Shown here one piece after another: positions 22,316 to 32,832 of a DNA stretch of 64,000 nucleotides. Position numbers and translations under genes: made by a program. How positions within the stretch are numbered: position 1 is the stretch's first letter; each line of letters opens with the position of its first letter. Source of the DNA: Diphasiastrum complanatum (lineage: Eukaryota > Streptophyta > Lycopodiopsida > Lycopodiales > Lycopodiaceae); assembly GCA_029204225.1 (NCBI GenBank), contig CM055100.1, positions 22,316,248 to 22,380,247 of the forward strand, in the 5' to 3' direction. The notes under the pieces were generated by a model, which was given only the letters and a program-made list of their open reading frames with translations, ran no database searches and had not been told where the DNA came from.

Positions 22316-22921
22316 GATGCAATTTGCTTTTAAAAATTATCTCCAAAATTCCGTGAAATATACTTGGATGATCTCGGAGTCCATTGCATGGATACAGACC
22401 ATCTAAATCGATTGGAAAAAGTTTTTTAACATTGTTGTTAGTACCAAATTATCTTAGATCCAGAAAAGTGTCAGATTTGGGTTTCTCACGGAGTTGTTCT
22501 AGGATGGCATGGGCGGAGGACACTTCTCTACAGATATTACTGTTCGCAAACTTTCGCAATCAGGATGTTGGTGGTCTACGCTTCATAAGGACACAAAAAC
22601 TTATATTCAGACATGTGATGTTTGCCAGCGAGCACGACGGCCTACTAGACAGAACTATGACCCCTTGCATCCGGTTTTATCGCAAGCACCGTTTGAAAAA
22701 TGGGGACTGGATTATGTTGGTCCTATTCATCCTGCCGCGCAAGGATCTCAAGCCTGATACATTATCGTAGCAACTAATTATATGACCAAGTGGGTTGAAG
22801 CCAAAGCTGTCAAAGTTGTTGATGCAAAATCTAGGCCAAGTTTCTCTATGAAAATATTATAATCAGATTTGGATGTTCGATGGAGATTGTCAGTGACCGG
22901 GATTGTCATCTTTCTGACTAA
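22316..22921 (+). pseudogene. Gypsy-A RT-integrase deletion derivative
   Basis: Starts with RT sequence matching 18,890-19,080 (gatgcaatttgcttttaaa, E-I-Y-L-D-D-L-G-V-H, then V-S-H-G-V-V-L-G). It jumps directly into integrase at about 22,503: G-G-H-F-S-T-D-I-T-V, C-D-V-C-Q-R-A-R-R, F-E-K-W-G-L-D-Y-V-G-P-I. It ends in the I-R-F-G-C-S-M-E-I-V-S-D stretch near 22,905. The RT end, RNase H and the first integrase Zn ligands are deleted. It abuts the minus-strand Gypsy-C element. Confidence 0.85.
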
Positions 22922-24147
22922 GCACTACACATTGCAAGCGATGATGTATCTACATATACATGGAACTTTTTAGCCCAATTTGGAAGTCTAACTCCAGTGG
23001 CTTCCACTAATGACTGTTTCAATTGATCAAAAGCTTGTTGATGGTCCTGTGACCAATAATACTCAACAGACTTTTTTAATAAACTTGTTAAAGGAGTTAC
23101 TACTATGGCATAATCCTTAATTATCCTACGATAATAACCTACGTGTTTTAGAAAACCTCTAAGCTCTCGTAGATTAGTTGGTTATAATAACTCTAAAATC
23201 ATTTTTACTTTTTTGATGTCGGCTTGTATACCATCCTTCGAAATTTTATGTCCTAACAGGTTGTCTTCCCTCATCCCGAAGTAACACTTGGCTGGATGCA
23301 ATTTAAGAGATGTCTCTTGACATCTTCTCAATGTTTTCTCTAATGTTTCTAAATGGTCTTTAGTTGATGAATAGACACAAAAGTCATCCATGAAAATTTC
23401 TAAAAACTTTCTTAAAAAATTTTGAAAAATATTTGTCATCATATGTTGGAATGTGGCAGGTGCATTACAAAGACCAAAGGGCATTCGCGTATACACGTAC
23501 GTCCCCCAATCAGTGGTGAAAGTGGTCTTGGATCTATCTTCCTCCTTAATAAAAACTTGGTTATAACCTGAGAATCCATCTAAAAAGCTATAACATTCAT
23601 GGCCAGCTACCTGGTCAAGAATAGTATTTGTATACGGCAGAGGATGATAATCCTTTGTTGTAGCAGCATTTAGTTTCCTAAAATCTTGGCAAACTCTAAT
23701 CTTGCCCGTCTTCTTCATAGGTACTATAACTATTGGTGACACCCACTCACTACTTAGAACAGGATATATAATACCCGCTCTAAGACATCTATTTAATTCA
23801 TCTTTAACTAACAAGGAGTACTTTGGATTCAATCTATATTGGCGCTGCCTAACAGGTATTGTTCCCTGAATAAGATCTATTCTATATTCGCCCCATTTAA
23901 CTGGTATTTCTATTAAATCATCCATCGACAAGCAAATATGTTTTGGTATTTTTTTAATTAGTAATATATACTCTTCACGTTCCTGGTCCGATTGGTGTTT
24001 ATATAAATTCAGAATTTTACCTTTATTAATTTCTATTTCTACATAATCTGTTTTATCCACTATCCCTTCGGTCAGGCTTACTGGTTCCACCCAGAACTTC
24101 CCTTGACTCAGATGTTGTTGGTATTTTCTCATGCTTGTCAATCTCAT
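22922..24147 (-). pseudogene. Gypsy-C reverse transcriptase and start of RNase H
   Basis: 24147-23182 is an open frame of 321 codons with a complete RT core: E-W-V-S-P-I-V-I-V-P, R-V-C-Q-D-F-R-K-L-N, F-L-D-G-F-S-G-Y-N-Q, M-P-F-G-L-C-N-A-P-A-T-F and the catalytic F-M-D-D. Beyond one stop at 23,182 it continues in frame (L-R-G-F-L-K-H-V-G-Y-Y-R-R, Q-A-F-D-Q-L-K, then Y-V-D-T-S-S at the RNase H start) to about 22,922, where the element is cut. It is the best-preserved RT in the window. It lies one frame off the upstream protease, the shift falling in the overlap 24,053-24,147. Confidence 0.9.
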
Positions 24148-24556
24148 AGCATTCTATGAAATTGATCCAGGATTCAGCAGGTCTAGCTAACTCCTCACCC
24201 CATCTCAAAAGGTGACCCCCTATTGGACTGGCTGTGAGAATGCTTGAAAAAAATATATGTTTGGTAGACCAATTTATAATAGCATCCGCTTGATATAGCC
24301 ATGGTCTTCCAAATAAAATCGAATAAGGTGGTGTATCTACTGGGTTTATGACAAAGAAATTCATAACAAACGTCTCTGTCTCTATAACTACGCTAATACC
24401 TTTTAGCTCCCCTAGTGGTATACATTTGGATGCGTCTGCTAAATGGATTTCATGGTAAGTGGTAGGCTGTATCTGTTTTTCTAGTCCTAATTCCTTAACC
24501 ATTGTTTCTGTTATTAAGTTGATATTGGATCCTAAGTCTATTAGTATTTTATCTAT
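24053..24556 (-). pseudogene. Gypsy-C second retropepsin domain (D-L-G active site)
   Basis: After a single TAG following the first protease, the same frame encodes a second aspartic protease: K-I-L-I-D-L-G-S-N-I-N-L-I-T-E, then a flap region (L-G-E-L-K-G-I-S-V-V-I) and Y-S-I-L-F-G-R-P-W-L-Y-Q-A-D. The catalytic triplet reads D-L-G instead of D-S/T-G. It aligns block by block with the first domain at 24,560-25,150, so the element carries a tandem protease duplication. The change at the active site suggests the second copy is not catalytic, or that this codon mutated after insertion. Confidence 0.8.
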
Positions 24557-24559
24557 AGT

Positions 24560-25150
24560 CTAACCTCCTATGATAGCACTAATCTCTAGAACTCCACAAT
24601 TTCCTCTATCTACATATTCTATTCTATTACTGTATGCAGGTATACTTAGTGTGACAAACCTCTCCCCTTTCTCAGTCCTTACAGACTGAAGCCCTTCATC
24701 CTCCAAAGTATAGCTCGAGGATGATGTAGGTGTCTCACCTTCGTACTTATCCTTTTTCCATGATATAGTAATTCTTTTGTGACTTTTACCCGTCGGTGTC
24801 TCCATATGGTCTCTGAAGGTAATCTCCTTCTTCTTCCAGTGGGTTATGACATCGACTTGGTAGAGACATGGTCGTCCTAATAACACTTTATATGACGATT
24901 GTCTTATAGTTCTTAATATAATAAAATCCATAAGAAACTTATGGTCTCCAATATAAACTGTAACTTGAGACAATTCTCCTATTGGTGATCTTCCATTTGC
25001 ATCAACTAACCTTAAATGTCTTAAGGTGGGTGCTATTCTATGATGAATGCCTAACTCATATGTTGTTTCTTCAGTCATTATGTTTATGCTAGATCCAGAA
25101 TCTATGGGCACACTATCTAAGATGCAACCATTGATTACTACCTGAATCTC
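24560..25150 (-). pseudogene. Gypsy-C first retropepsin domain
   Basis: The minus strand from about 25,150 reads V-V-I-N-G-C-I-L-D-S-V-P-I-D-S-G-S-S-I-N-I-M-T, a canonical DSG aspartic protease start. It continues through P-I-G-E-L-S-Q-V-T-V-Y-I-G and Y-K-V-L-L-G-R-P-C-L-Y-Q-V-D, then a charged spacer ending in A-I-I-G-G and TAG. This enzyme matures gag-pol in the particle. The frame is open and no active-site residue is missing. Confidence 0.85.
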
Positions 25151-25705
25151 GGGTTGACTTCATCACCATAATTAACTAATCCTATGTTGACTAATGGTAA
25201 CTTCGCTTTTCTTTTCTTTTTATTTTGCAAATTGCTTAATTTCTTTCTTATAATATTGATTATCGTCTAATAACTGTTTAAAAGTAATATTGGGCATTCT
25301 AGAGACAAGGTTTTCTACTATATCATAAGAACGGTTTCTAAGTGGCGATGGATCTCTAGGTATCTCGCTACTTATAACTGAATCTGAAAATGTTACTTTT
25401 TTAACTTCTCAAGTTTCTTCGTCTAAAAGATTTTTAGCTTCTGAACTAATATCAACATCATAATGTTTTTCAGTAGGCCTATCAAGGTCTAATTCTTTAC
25501 TATTAGGAGTTTTTACTAACTGTTCTGCGACTTTCGTTTTTTCTGTCGCATTTTTCACGATTTTCGCAGATTTCATCTTAGTTTTCTTTATACCTTTAAG
25601 AGTTAAAGAATCTTTACTACTTCTAGTAGTTACTTTATTTATCTCTACATCTAAATTTGGCCATTGATGGTCTTGATCTAATGATTCGGACTCTACTTCT
25701 ATCCT
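25151..25705 (-). pseudogene. Gypsy-C gag-protease linker
   Basis: Mostly open on the minus strand with a few stops. Lys/Glu-rich (K-K-T-K-M-K-S-A-K-I-V-K), then I-P-R-D-P-S-P-L-R-N-R-S-Y-D-I and F-K-Q-L-L-D-D-N-Q-Y-Y-K-K-E-I, a segment that leads into the first protease. It shows that gag and pol of this element are still joined. Confidence 0.65.
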
Positions 25706-26455
25706 CTAAACTATCATGTCAGTGTTAGTTTTAGATGGTCGAGGTTCATCTTCTCTAGATGAGTTTATAGACCTTGGTTTAGACCGCAATTGTTGTGGCC
25801 GAGGACATTTAGCAGTGACATGCCCTTCACCTTTACAGTTAACACAGCACGGCACATATCCTACTGACCTCCTGGGTTCAGGGCAATCAGGTGAATAGTG
25901 ACCCGGGGCTCTACAATTGTAGCACGAACCCCTTACTCTGGGTGGTGGAGTGGAATCTCGTTTCCCACCCCTACGCAAAATAGTGTACTGTTGACCAGTA
26001 CGTTGTTTCGGTATAATGGTTTTTTGGTTATAGGAGTTGCAGATAAGCTACCTCCTCATGATTATTAATCAAACAGAGGAATAATTCCTCTTCTAAATAG
26101 TTAGTCTGTAAACTGGGACAGCTGGTCTTAGAATGACCTTCCTTCCCACAAGCAATACACCAAACATTGGCATTAAGCTTCACTTTCTTTCTTTAACATC
26201 AGACATTTGGACCTTTAATTCACTCATTTCTTTTGCTAACATCTCAACACTTTTCCTTAATGGATCCATCTTTTCATATTTCTCCATTCTTTTCTTCCTA
26301 TTTGAGTTCCTATTCTTGGATTTCCTATAAGAAGATTCTTTTTTTGATGAAGAAGAATAAGATAAATACTCTAAAGATTCTTCCTCATCCGCTGAATCAG
26401 ATTCTGATTCAGACTCAGTAGATGATTCAGATTCTTCTGTATTTACAAAGTGCAA
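25706..26455 (-). pseudogene. Gypsy-C gag C-terminus with three zinc knuckles
   Basis: 26455-26180 encodes a Ser/Glu/Asp-rich then Lys/Arg-rich segment ending in a short coiled stretch. Next comes a knuckle C-I-A-C-G-K-E-G-H-S-K-T-S-C at 26,159-26,118. After stops, 25978-25706 has two more: C-Y-N-C-R-A-P-G-H-Y-S-P-D-C and C-V-N-C-K-G-E-G-H-V-T-A-K-C. All follow the C-x2-C-x4-H-x4-C spacing of nucleocapsid knuckles. Three in one gag is more than the usual one or two. The N-terminal capsid part is absent, cut near 26,460. Confidence 0.85.
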
Positions 26456-26554
26456 ATAGGCCTTTACATGAATTTAGACACTGTAGCACATTTACATGTA
26501 TAAAAATTAAAAAAATTTACAATATATAACAATAACTTGGATAATGTGGGATCA

Positions 26555-27690
26555 TGAGGCTCCACATTCGACCGCCTACATTTGTGAAGATGTGTGTGCA
26601 GCTTCAACATATGACACATAGGAGGTGATCCTAGCATGATGATTTGCCAGACACTTTGTGGCACAAGAGAGGCAATGGCATTTTACCAAGCAAGTCATCA
26701 TGGAGCAATAACAGGGGTCAGCATCTCGAATGCAAACAATTCGACCACCTATGATGCATGCCTGAAGGGTAAGATATCTCGCACTCCATTCGTCAAAGAC
26801 TCCTATAGAACAAATAAGATTCTGGAATTAGTGCATTCTGACATCTGTGGGCCTTTCAATGTGATCTCAGTAGGAGGCTCAAAATATTACATAACCTTCA
26901 TTGATGACTATAGTAAATTTTCCAGAGTGTACTTTATTCAGAATAAATCAGAAGCACTTGATAAATTCACAAAGTATGTGAATTGGGTAGAGAGATGCAC
27001 AAGCAACAAAGGAAAGCAGATCAAGACAAATACATGTGGCGAATACGTCTCGAATCGCTTCATTGACTTATGCAATTATCGTGGCATCATACACAGAAGG
27101 ACTGAAGCCTACACGCCACAACACAACAGTGTTGCAGAGAGGAAGAATAGGACCTTGATGGAAGCAGCTAGATGCATGATGGCCTACTCGAAAGCTCCAA
27201 GGGTATCGTGGACTGAAGCAGTAGCTACAACCGCATACATCCAGAACAGGACAGGGAAGTCTGGTGTCCCTCACACGACACCACGCAAATTATGGTGAGG
27301 AAGAAAGCCCAACCTGTCTCACATCAGAATCTTTGGATGTGCAACTTATGCAGACAAGCTTACATGCCAGACACAAACACTATGAAGACAATGAGAGATG
27401 TCAGATTCGATGAGAGCAGGACAATGGCCAATGATGATATTGTCAGCTACAAGTTCTGGAAAGGCAGTACTATGATCTGCCACCAGCGACAGAGGGAGCA
27501 GAAGACGAACACGAAAACGAAGTTTTTCGAGTCGCTTCGCATTCAAGTGACAAATCAGAAAACAAAAGATTTGAGAGGCAGCCTTCTGCTACAGTACCTG
27601 TAAACCAAGATGATTCCGGACCTAGCAGGGCAGACAAAGGCAAAGGCATTGCTGTCCTAGGAGTTTCTCCTAGAAGGTCACGAATCGTTT
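26555..27690 (+). pseudogene. Copia-A protease-integrase fragment
   Basis: Begins with A-Y-I-C-E-D-V-C-A-A-S, as upstream of the protease in the Copia-A copy at 61.6 kb, then jumps near 26,640 over the whole protease core into A-F-Y-Q-A-S-H-H-G-A-I-T. Frame 26636-27298 holds the integrase core (L-V-H-S-D-I-C-G-P-F, Y-I-T-F-I-D-D-Y-S-K-F, A-Y-T-P-Q-H-N-S-V-A-E-R-K-N-R-T). The third catalytic region I-R-T-D-R-G-G-E is altered to I-K-T-N-T-C-G-E. Broken frames continue the post-integrase linker to about 27,690 (D-K-G-K-G-I-A-V-L-G). No RT follows. Confidence 0.85.
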
Positions 27691-27769
27691 GTGATTTAAT
27701 TCAGTCAGTTTGTCACCATAGTTGTTTTGGCTAGATTTTTGCATTTTCAGAGTGCATTTCATTGTCATT

Positions 27770-27905
27770 ATTAGTGAGTTTGCATCTCTTCATCGAGTAG
27801 ATGTTGATTTTTCTACATTGGCAACACTGGTAGGATTGATCTCTTTTCTAACCAAAGATCAGGTTATGGATTTGGATCTTAAATGACCTGAAATTCTTCA
27901 CACCT
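27770..27905 (+). repeat. Copia LTR 3' fragment (same family as 10.7 kb)
   Basis: gagtttgcatctcttcatcg, gtagatgttgatttttctac, aaccaaagatcag and gaaattcttcaca follow in the same order as at 10,845-10,975. No element body follows. Confidence 0.6.
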
Positions 27906-28164
27906 TTCTGGGTTCATAGTTTCTCTAATGATTATTGGGAGAAGTTGTTTGAGGTTGTGCAAGTTGTGTAGATACCTTCAAAGTTGATGCTAAAGAAAAA
28001 AAAGATTAAAAACATTATTGAGTTGAAATACTTTTTTGGAATGGCAAGATATCATTGAAGATCTATTTCACACTATTCTAACCGTGTCGTTCGACGATTG
28101 GGGTTGATTTGTTGATTGATGTGAGAACCTTATCACTAACCCAGTCAAAATGTTCCTACAAAAA

Positions 28165-30075
28165 GATGCATATCAATACATAGTAGGATGTATATTAGCA
28201 CAACAAAATGATTAGATAGAAATTTTTGCTGCAACCTAGGCATCGACCATGACTAATAATATCGTGTTGTGCATATCCCCACACTCCACCGACTCCAAAT
28301 TGTGTAAGAGGCTATGAGGGCCCATCGAGTTTGAAAAGACGACAAACATGATGGCGGATGAAGAGCCATATTTTTTTATTATGACTCAGGGTGAAGATAG
28401 GGCTCCCTTGATCCATTGGGTGGAGAAGAATTCATGATGGTGGAGATATTATTACAGCATCTTACAAGCATAGAAGATTGTTGGATGGACCCCTTAGTCA
28501 GAATGAAAAATTAGAATGCACTTATTCTTGTGCACAAAGATGCATCTCAATATATTGTAGGATGTATACTAGCACAACAAAAAGGGCATGATCAACCTAT
28601 TTACTATGTGCAAAATTTTGAATCTAGCTTGGTAGAAATTTATGCTAAGACATGGGTATCGACAACATGACTAACAATATTGTGTTGTATATATCTCCTC
28701 ACACTCCACCCAGCTCCAAAATGTATAAGAGGCTAGCAGGGTGCATCGAGTCTAAGAAGACAACGAAAGTGATGGCAGATCAAGTGTTTTTCTCATATGA
28801 CTCAGGTTGAAGGTACAGCTCCCTTGATAGAGAATGACACCTTATAAGCATACATGATAGTCATGATGATAATTTAGAATGCCCCTATTCATGTGCACAC
28901 ATATGCATCTCATTAAGTTGTAAGATGTATACTAGCACAACAAAAAGGATATGATCGGCATATTTACCATGTTCAAAATTTTGATTCTACCTTGATAAAT
29001 TTCCATTGCAACCTGGGCATCGATGACATGACCAATAATATCGTGTCTTACATATCCCCACACTCCACCCAGCTCCAAAGTGTATAAAAGGATGGGACCA
29101 TCGAGTTTGAGAAGACGACGAACATGACGGCGGATCAAGGCGCATATTTTTCATTGATCCATTAGTGGAGAAGAATCCATGATGGTGGAAAAATTATTCT
29201 GACACCTTACAAGCTTACAAGATTGTCGGATGAGCCCTTAGTTGCGATGAAAATTTAGAATGCGCCTATTTCTATGCACAAAGATGCATCTCAATATGTT
29301 GTAGGATGTATGCTAGCAAAACAAAAAGGGTACGATCAACCTGTTCACTATGTGCAAAATTTTGAATCTAGCCTGATAGAAATTTCAATTACAACGTGGT
29401 CATCAACGACATGACTAATAATATCGTGTTGTACATATCTCCACACTCCACCCAGTACTTACCTCCAAAGTGTATAAGAGGTTGGTGGGGCCCATCAAGT
29501 TTGAGAACACGACGAACATGATGGCTAATCAAGGGGCATATTTCTCATGTGGCTCAAGTTAAAGGACGTAGGGCTCCCTTGATCTATTGGTGGAGAAGAC
29601 TCCATGACGATAGAGAAATTATTTTGACTCCTTACAAGCATACATGATTGTCGGATGAGCCCTTAGTCGTGATGAAAAATTAGAATGTGCATATTCATGT
29701 GCACAAAGATGCAACTTCGTACATTGAAGGATGTATACCAACACAACAAAAAGGGTACGATCAACCTTTTACTAGGTGCAAAATTTTGAATCTAGCTTGG
29801 TAGAAATTTCCGCTGCAACGGCGACATGACTAATAATATTGTGTTGTACATATCCCCACACTCCACCAACTTCAAAATGTATAAGAGGTTGGGAGGGTCC
29901 AACGGGTTTGAGAAGACGACGAACATGATGGCGGGTCAAGGGGCGTATTTTTCATTGTCCCTCAAGATAAAGGTAGGGCTCCCTTGATCCATTGGTGGAG
30001 AAGAGTCCATAATGGTGGAGAAATCATTGTGGTACGGTACAGGCATACACCATTGTCGGATGAGCCCTAAGTATC
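28165..30075 (+). repeat. Tandem array of about five ~380-bp units derived from RNase H
   Basis: The anchor gatgcatctcaatatattgtaggatgtat recurs at 28,165, 28,540, 28,902, 29,283 and 29,708 (spacings 375, 362, 381 and 425). Each copy then carries tagcacaacaaaaag, gcaaaattttgaatctag, cccacactccacc, ttgagaagacgac and gctcccttgatc in that order. The first part of the unit translates as D-A-S-Q-Y-V-V-G-C-I-L-A-Q-Q and Y-Y-V-Q-N-F, like a Gypsy RNase H start, so the unit arose from a retroelement. Copies have diverged by many substitutions and small indels, and no frame is open across a unit. Confidence 0.85.
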
Positions 30076-30207
30076 GATGAAAAATACGGTCCTCCGTGAC
30101 GAGTGGCCTCAAGCTACACGCAAAAATATTCTCTTGATTTTTATGCTCTCTAGTTGTGGAAAAAAAGACAAAGGTGAGGGGGGCCGGGGAAGACTGAATT
30201 CGGAGAG

Positions 30208-30216
30208 CACACGTGG
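30208..30216 (+). promoter_or_regulatory. ABRE-like CACACGTGG upstream of oleosin gene 1
   Basis: CACACGTGG about 130 bases before the oleosin ATG contains the ACGTGG core of abscisic-acid response elements bound by bZIP factors. A GCCACGCGTC word near 30,245 resembles the CE3 coupling element. The same ACACGTGG core precedes the second oleosin gene. Oleosins are typically under ABA/seed-type control. Use here is inferred. Confidence 0.5.
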
Positions 30217-30346
30217 AAGGCAGAATCCCTCAAAAATATCGAGGTCGCCACGCGTCATCCAGTCTGACTCCCTTTCGTTCCTCCTATCAATTTTGATAAA
30301 TTAAAGGAGAAGATCGTCCAAATTGCTCAGTGAGTAGACGGAGGAG

Positions 30347-30835
30347 ATGGCTGATCAAGCTCACATGGAGCAGAACGGACAACTGTTGAAGGAGCAGGCT
30401 CAGGAAGCGCTGCATAAGCTTCAAGAGTGTGCGCCCACCTTCTTTTCCAAGGATCGATGGATTGCTGCTCTCACCGTTGCGGTTGTGCTGCTCGGCGTTG
30501 GCTTGGCTTTGGCAGGAACCACCATTGCAGTTGTGATCTCAGCTCCCTTCCTCATCGTCACTAGCCCCGTTTTGATTCCACTTGGCGTTGTTTTGTTCCT
30601 GGCGGCAATGGGTGTGCTGCTGGCTGCGGCTGTGACTGTGGGCTTGCTGTTGGGCGTCTCGTGGCTGTACAAGTATGTGAAGGGTAAACAACCGCCGGGG
30701 GCAGATCAGATCGATGCTGCTCGTAGCCGCATTTATGACACGGCTAGTCAAGTGACTGAGCGAGCACGTGAATATGGATCCAACGTCAAGGGATATCTCC
30801 ATCTGAAGACACGACAGGCAGCTCCTGGAGCGTGA
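30347..30835 (+). CDS. Oleosin
   Basis: 162-residue intronless protein. Oleosins coat storage oil bodies, embedding a hydrophobic hairpin in the triacylglycerol core. Residues 1-38 form a hydrophilic, helical N-terminus (E-Q-A-Q-E-A-L-H-K-L). Residues 39-108 are almost wholly hydrophobic. The turn carries the family-defining proline knot P-x5-S-P-x3-P with P67, S73, P74 and P78. Residues 109-162 are an amphipathic tail (Y-K-Y-V, then D-A-A-R-S-R-I-Y-D-T-A). Length is at the short end for the family. ATG 30347 is chosen because it directly follows ggaggag and gives the same N-terminus as the second copy. An ABRE-like site lies upstream. The gene is flanked by a tandem array and transposon remnants, yet the frame is intact. 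Confidence 0.93.
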   Translation: MADQAHMEQNGQLLKEQAQEALHKLQECAPTFFSKDRWIAALTVAVVLLGVGLALAGTTIAVVISAPFLIVTSPVLIPLGVVLFLAAMGVLLAAAVTVGLLLGVSWLYKYVKGKQPPGADQIDAARSRIYDTASQVTERAREYGSNVKGYLHLKTRQAAPGA

Positions 30836-30898
30836 CTGCTGCTGAATTCGGTATTCAGAAGCAGCTATCAGCAACTGAGAATCATTGCAGATTAGCCC

Positions 30899-31195
30899 AT
30901 TAGTGCCATGAGAGTTATATTCAAGCAGACTAGTAAACATTAGTAGTATCTCTATTCTGGCTGATTAGTGCCTGCATGAGAGTTACATGCAAGCAGACTA
31001 GTTAACATAGGTAGTATCTCTATTCTGACTAGCCGAAACCTCCTTGGCAAAATAATATCGGCAGCTATTTCCTTCATATCAGAGAACGCATTGTGGTTGA
31101 TGTTTATCGCTATTCTAACTGGCCGAAGCTTTGTTGGCAAAATATATTGGCAGCTATTTTCTTTATATAGGCGAACGGATTATGGTTGATATTAA
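30899..31195. repeat. Two adjacent tandem duplications in the oleosin 3' flank
   Basis: Unit one (ttagtgccatgagagttatat ... tagtatctctattctg) at 30,899-30,963 recurs at 30,964-31,029. Unit two (ctattct-act-gccgaa ... ttggcaaaata ... ggcagctatttcctt ... ggttgat) at 31,018-31,106 recurs at 31,110-31,195. Both pairs are clearly diverged. Confidence 0.8.
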
Positions 31196-31699
31196 TTATG
31201 TTTTGAAAATGGTTGCTATGTTTTGGCAGGAACTTATTTTTAGATTAGCACTACCAAATTCACAAACACAGCATCTTTTCGGTTGGATGCGCAATGCATA
31301 ACTTTTTAATTTTATAAAATAAATTATTATAAGATATACAATATAAAGTATAGCATTCCCGATTCTCACGTACTAGACACGTATGAAAGATCTGATCCAC
31401 AGTCATCAACCTACAGTGCGGTTTGAGTTTTCTCTGTTAATCCTTAATTATGAAGCCCAGCCGTTTTATGATTAATTGGATGTATTCAATATAATCATAT
31501 GTCTCGCTTGTCATAATAAAATGAATTTGTAAGCTTTATCTCATTGATGAAAGTACAACTTATTCAATATAAATTTCAATGGATTTTTAGTTGCATCGCA
31601 AAGGCAATATTATGTGTTCTTTAGTTGCTTTACAATTGAGTAAAATTTTGTTTAGATGAGCTTAAACTTATACAAAAGTCTCACACATTTATACAACTA
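31196..31699. other. No recognised gene
   Basis: AT-rich downstream sequence of the oleosin gene. No coding frame or structured repeat was recognised. Confidence 0.5.
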
Positions 31700-31821
31700 G
31701 TGGATTTAGGCAGCCGCCTTCATACAAATGATGGTAATCTCTTTCCACTTGATCATTCTTGCAATGTAAACTGGTTCGTGCATGCCAATCAAAACTTTGA
31801 ACTGCACCATCTTCCCGTTTG

Positions 31822-32110
31822 TCATCTAAGCACTCTTGCAGCATCTTTGGTGCCGTCCACCCTGGGCCATAAGTTTTCTCCTTTCAAGATGAGAGAGGTC
31901 TTTACCTTCCATAATAGGAAGTTAGACCTGGATGAGAGTCGAGGATGGTGCAGATCTTCGACTATATGCTGCTTATAGACACCATCATTGTGAACTAGGT
32001 TTTTCAGCTTATTTTTGGTTCCTTGTTCTAAATGCCTAGATCTGATAGCCTTCATAGATTTGATAGGCTCTAATTGGCTCCTGCTGTAATAAGCTTCAAT
32101 CGGTTTTGAA
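31822..32110 (-). pseudogene. Copia gag N-terminus
   Basis: The minus-strand frame (32055-31822) carries S-N-F-L-L-W-K-V-K-T-S-L-I-L-K-G-E-N-L-W, the typical start of Copia gag, followed by V-D-G-T-K-D. It lies immediately downstream of a primer-binding site on the same strand, as expected for gag. It is related to the Copia-A gag at 62.4 kb (M-I-L-K-G-E-G-L-F-P-W-V-D-G-T-K). The rest of the element is missing. Confidence 0.8.
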
Positions 32111-32120
32111 GTTGTTATCA

Positions 32121-32133
32121 GGCTCTGATACCA
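32121..32133 (-). other. Copia primer-binding site
   Basis: The minus strand reads TGGTATCAGAGCC, complementary to tRNA-iMet. It is separated by one base from an LTR that begins TGATGAGAATGG at 32,135, the same layout as in the complete Copia-A element. Confidence 0.85.
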
Positions 32134-32134
32134 C

Positions 32135-32480
32135 TGATGAGAATGGAACGGAGAGAATCAGATCGACTTCATCTCGTGAGCAGCTCTGTTCTGCGTGAAA
32201 TTGGGTGCACGAAATGAAACCGAAAAGGATTCGTGTTCGGACTCTCTTCTCTTCGATGGACTCGGATAGAATTCAATTCTGCCTGGCGGCTACTGCTGCT
32301 AGATCAGATCTACAATCTTCCAGAGTGTAGACAGATACTGTTGACCCATGTTATCAATTTGTTTAAGCATTCAACAAGATTGAGCCATTGTGCAGAATAA
32401 GAATAAGCAGTTGAACATGTACATACAACGATCAGACATCAAAACATTCAATATCATTCAAGATAAAGAAAAGCATGTGC
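32135..32480 (-). repeat. Copia LTR fragment related to Copia-A
   Basis: Starts TGATGAGAATGG next to the primer-binding site. Contains ccagagtgtagacagatact, comparable with ccagagtgtagtcagatatt in Copia-A LTRs, and a similar cattcaagat region. The right end could not be fixed. Confidence 0.6.
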
Positions 32481-32832
32481 ATAATAGCTATTGTATTATC
32501 AAAGATCTTTTCTAGAGCGCCGAAACTCCCCCTGCAACACATCGGCGCAAAAGATACTATGTCTCTCACAAACTACATCAGAAAATTACCGCTTACGAGC
32601 GAACTCTTGGACATCAGCTGGCAGTTCTATGCCTAGCTCACATTTATGTTCAACCAATTTTATGTTCAACCGATTCTCTCGTGTTCGTCCTGTTTATATG
32701 GATTGAGATAAATGATTTAGTGTAATCATTGATTACAAAAATGGCTGGTTAAGCACGTCTTAACGGCACTCAGTTTGTCGTAGGCATCATCCGTGGAGGT
32801 GGTTCTCCTCCTGGTACTTTGCTTGATCTCCT

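Noticed and set aside
28165-30075. CRISPR-like array
   Set aside because: Units are ~380 bp, imperfect and retroelement-derived, in eukaryotic DNA. There is no short repeat/spacer pattern.
30421-30940. Minus-strand open frames over the oleosin gene
   Set aside because: Shadows of the oleosin coding sequence, with low-complexity composition and no motifs.
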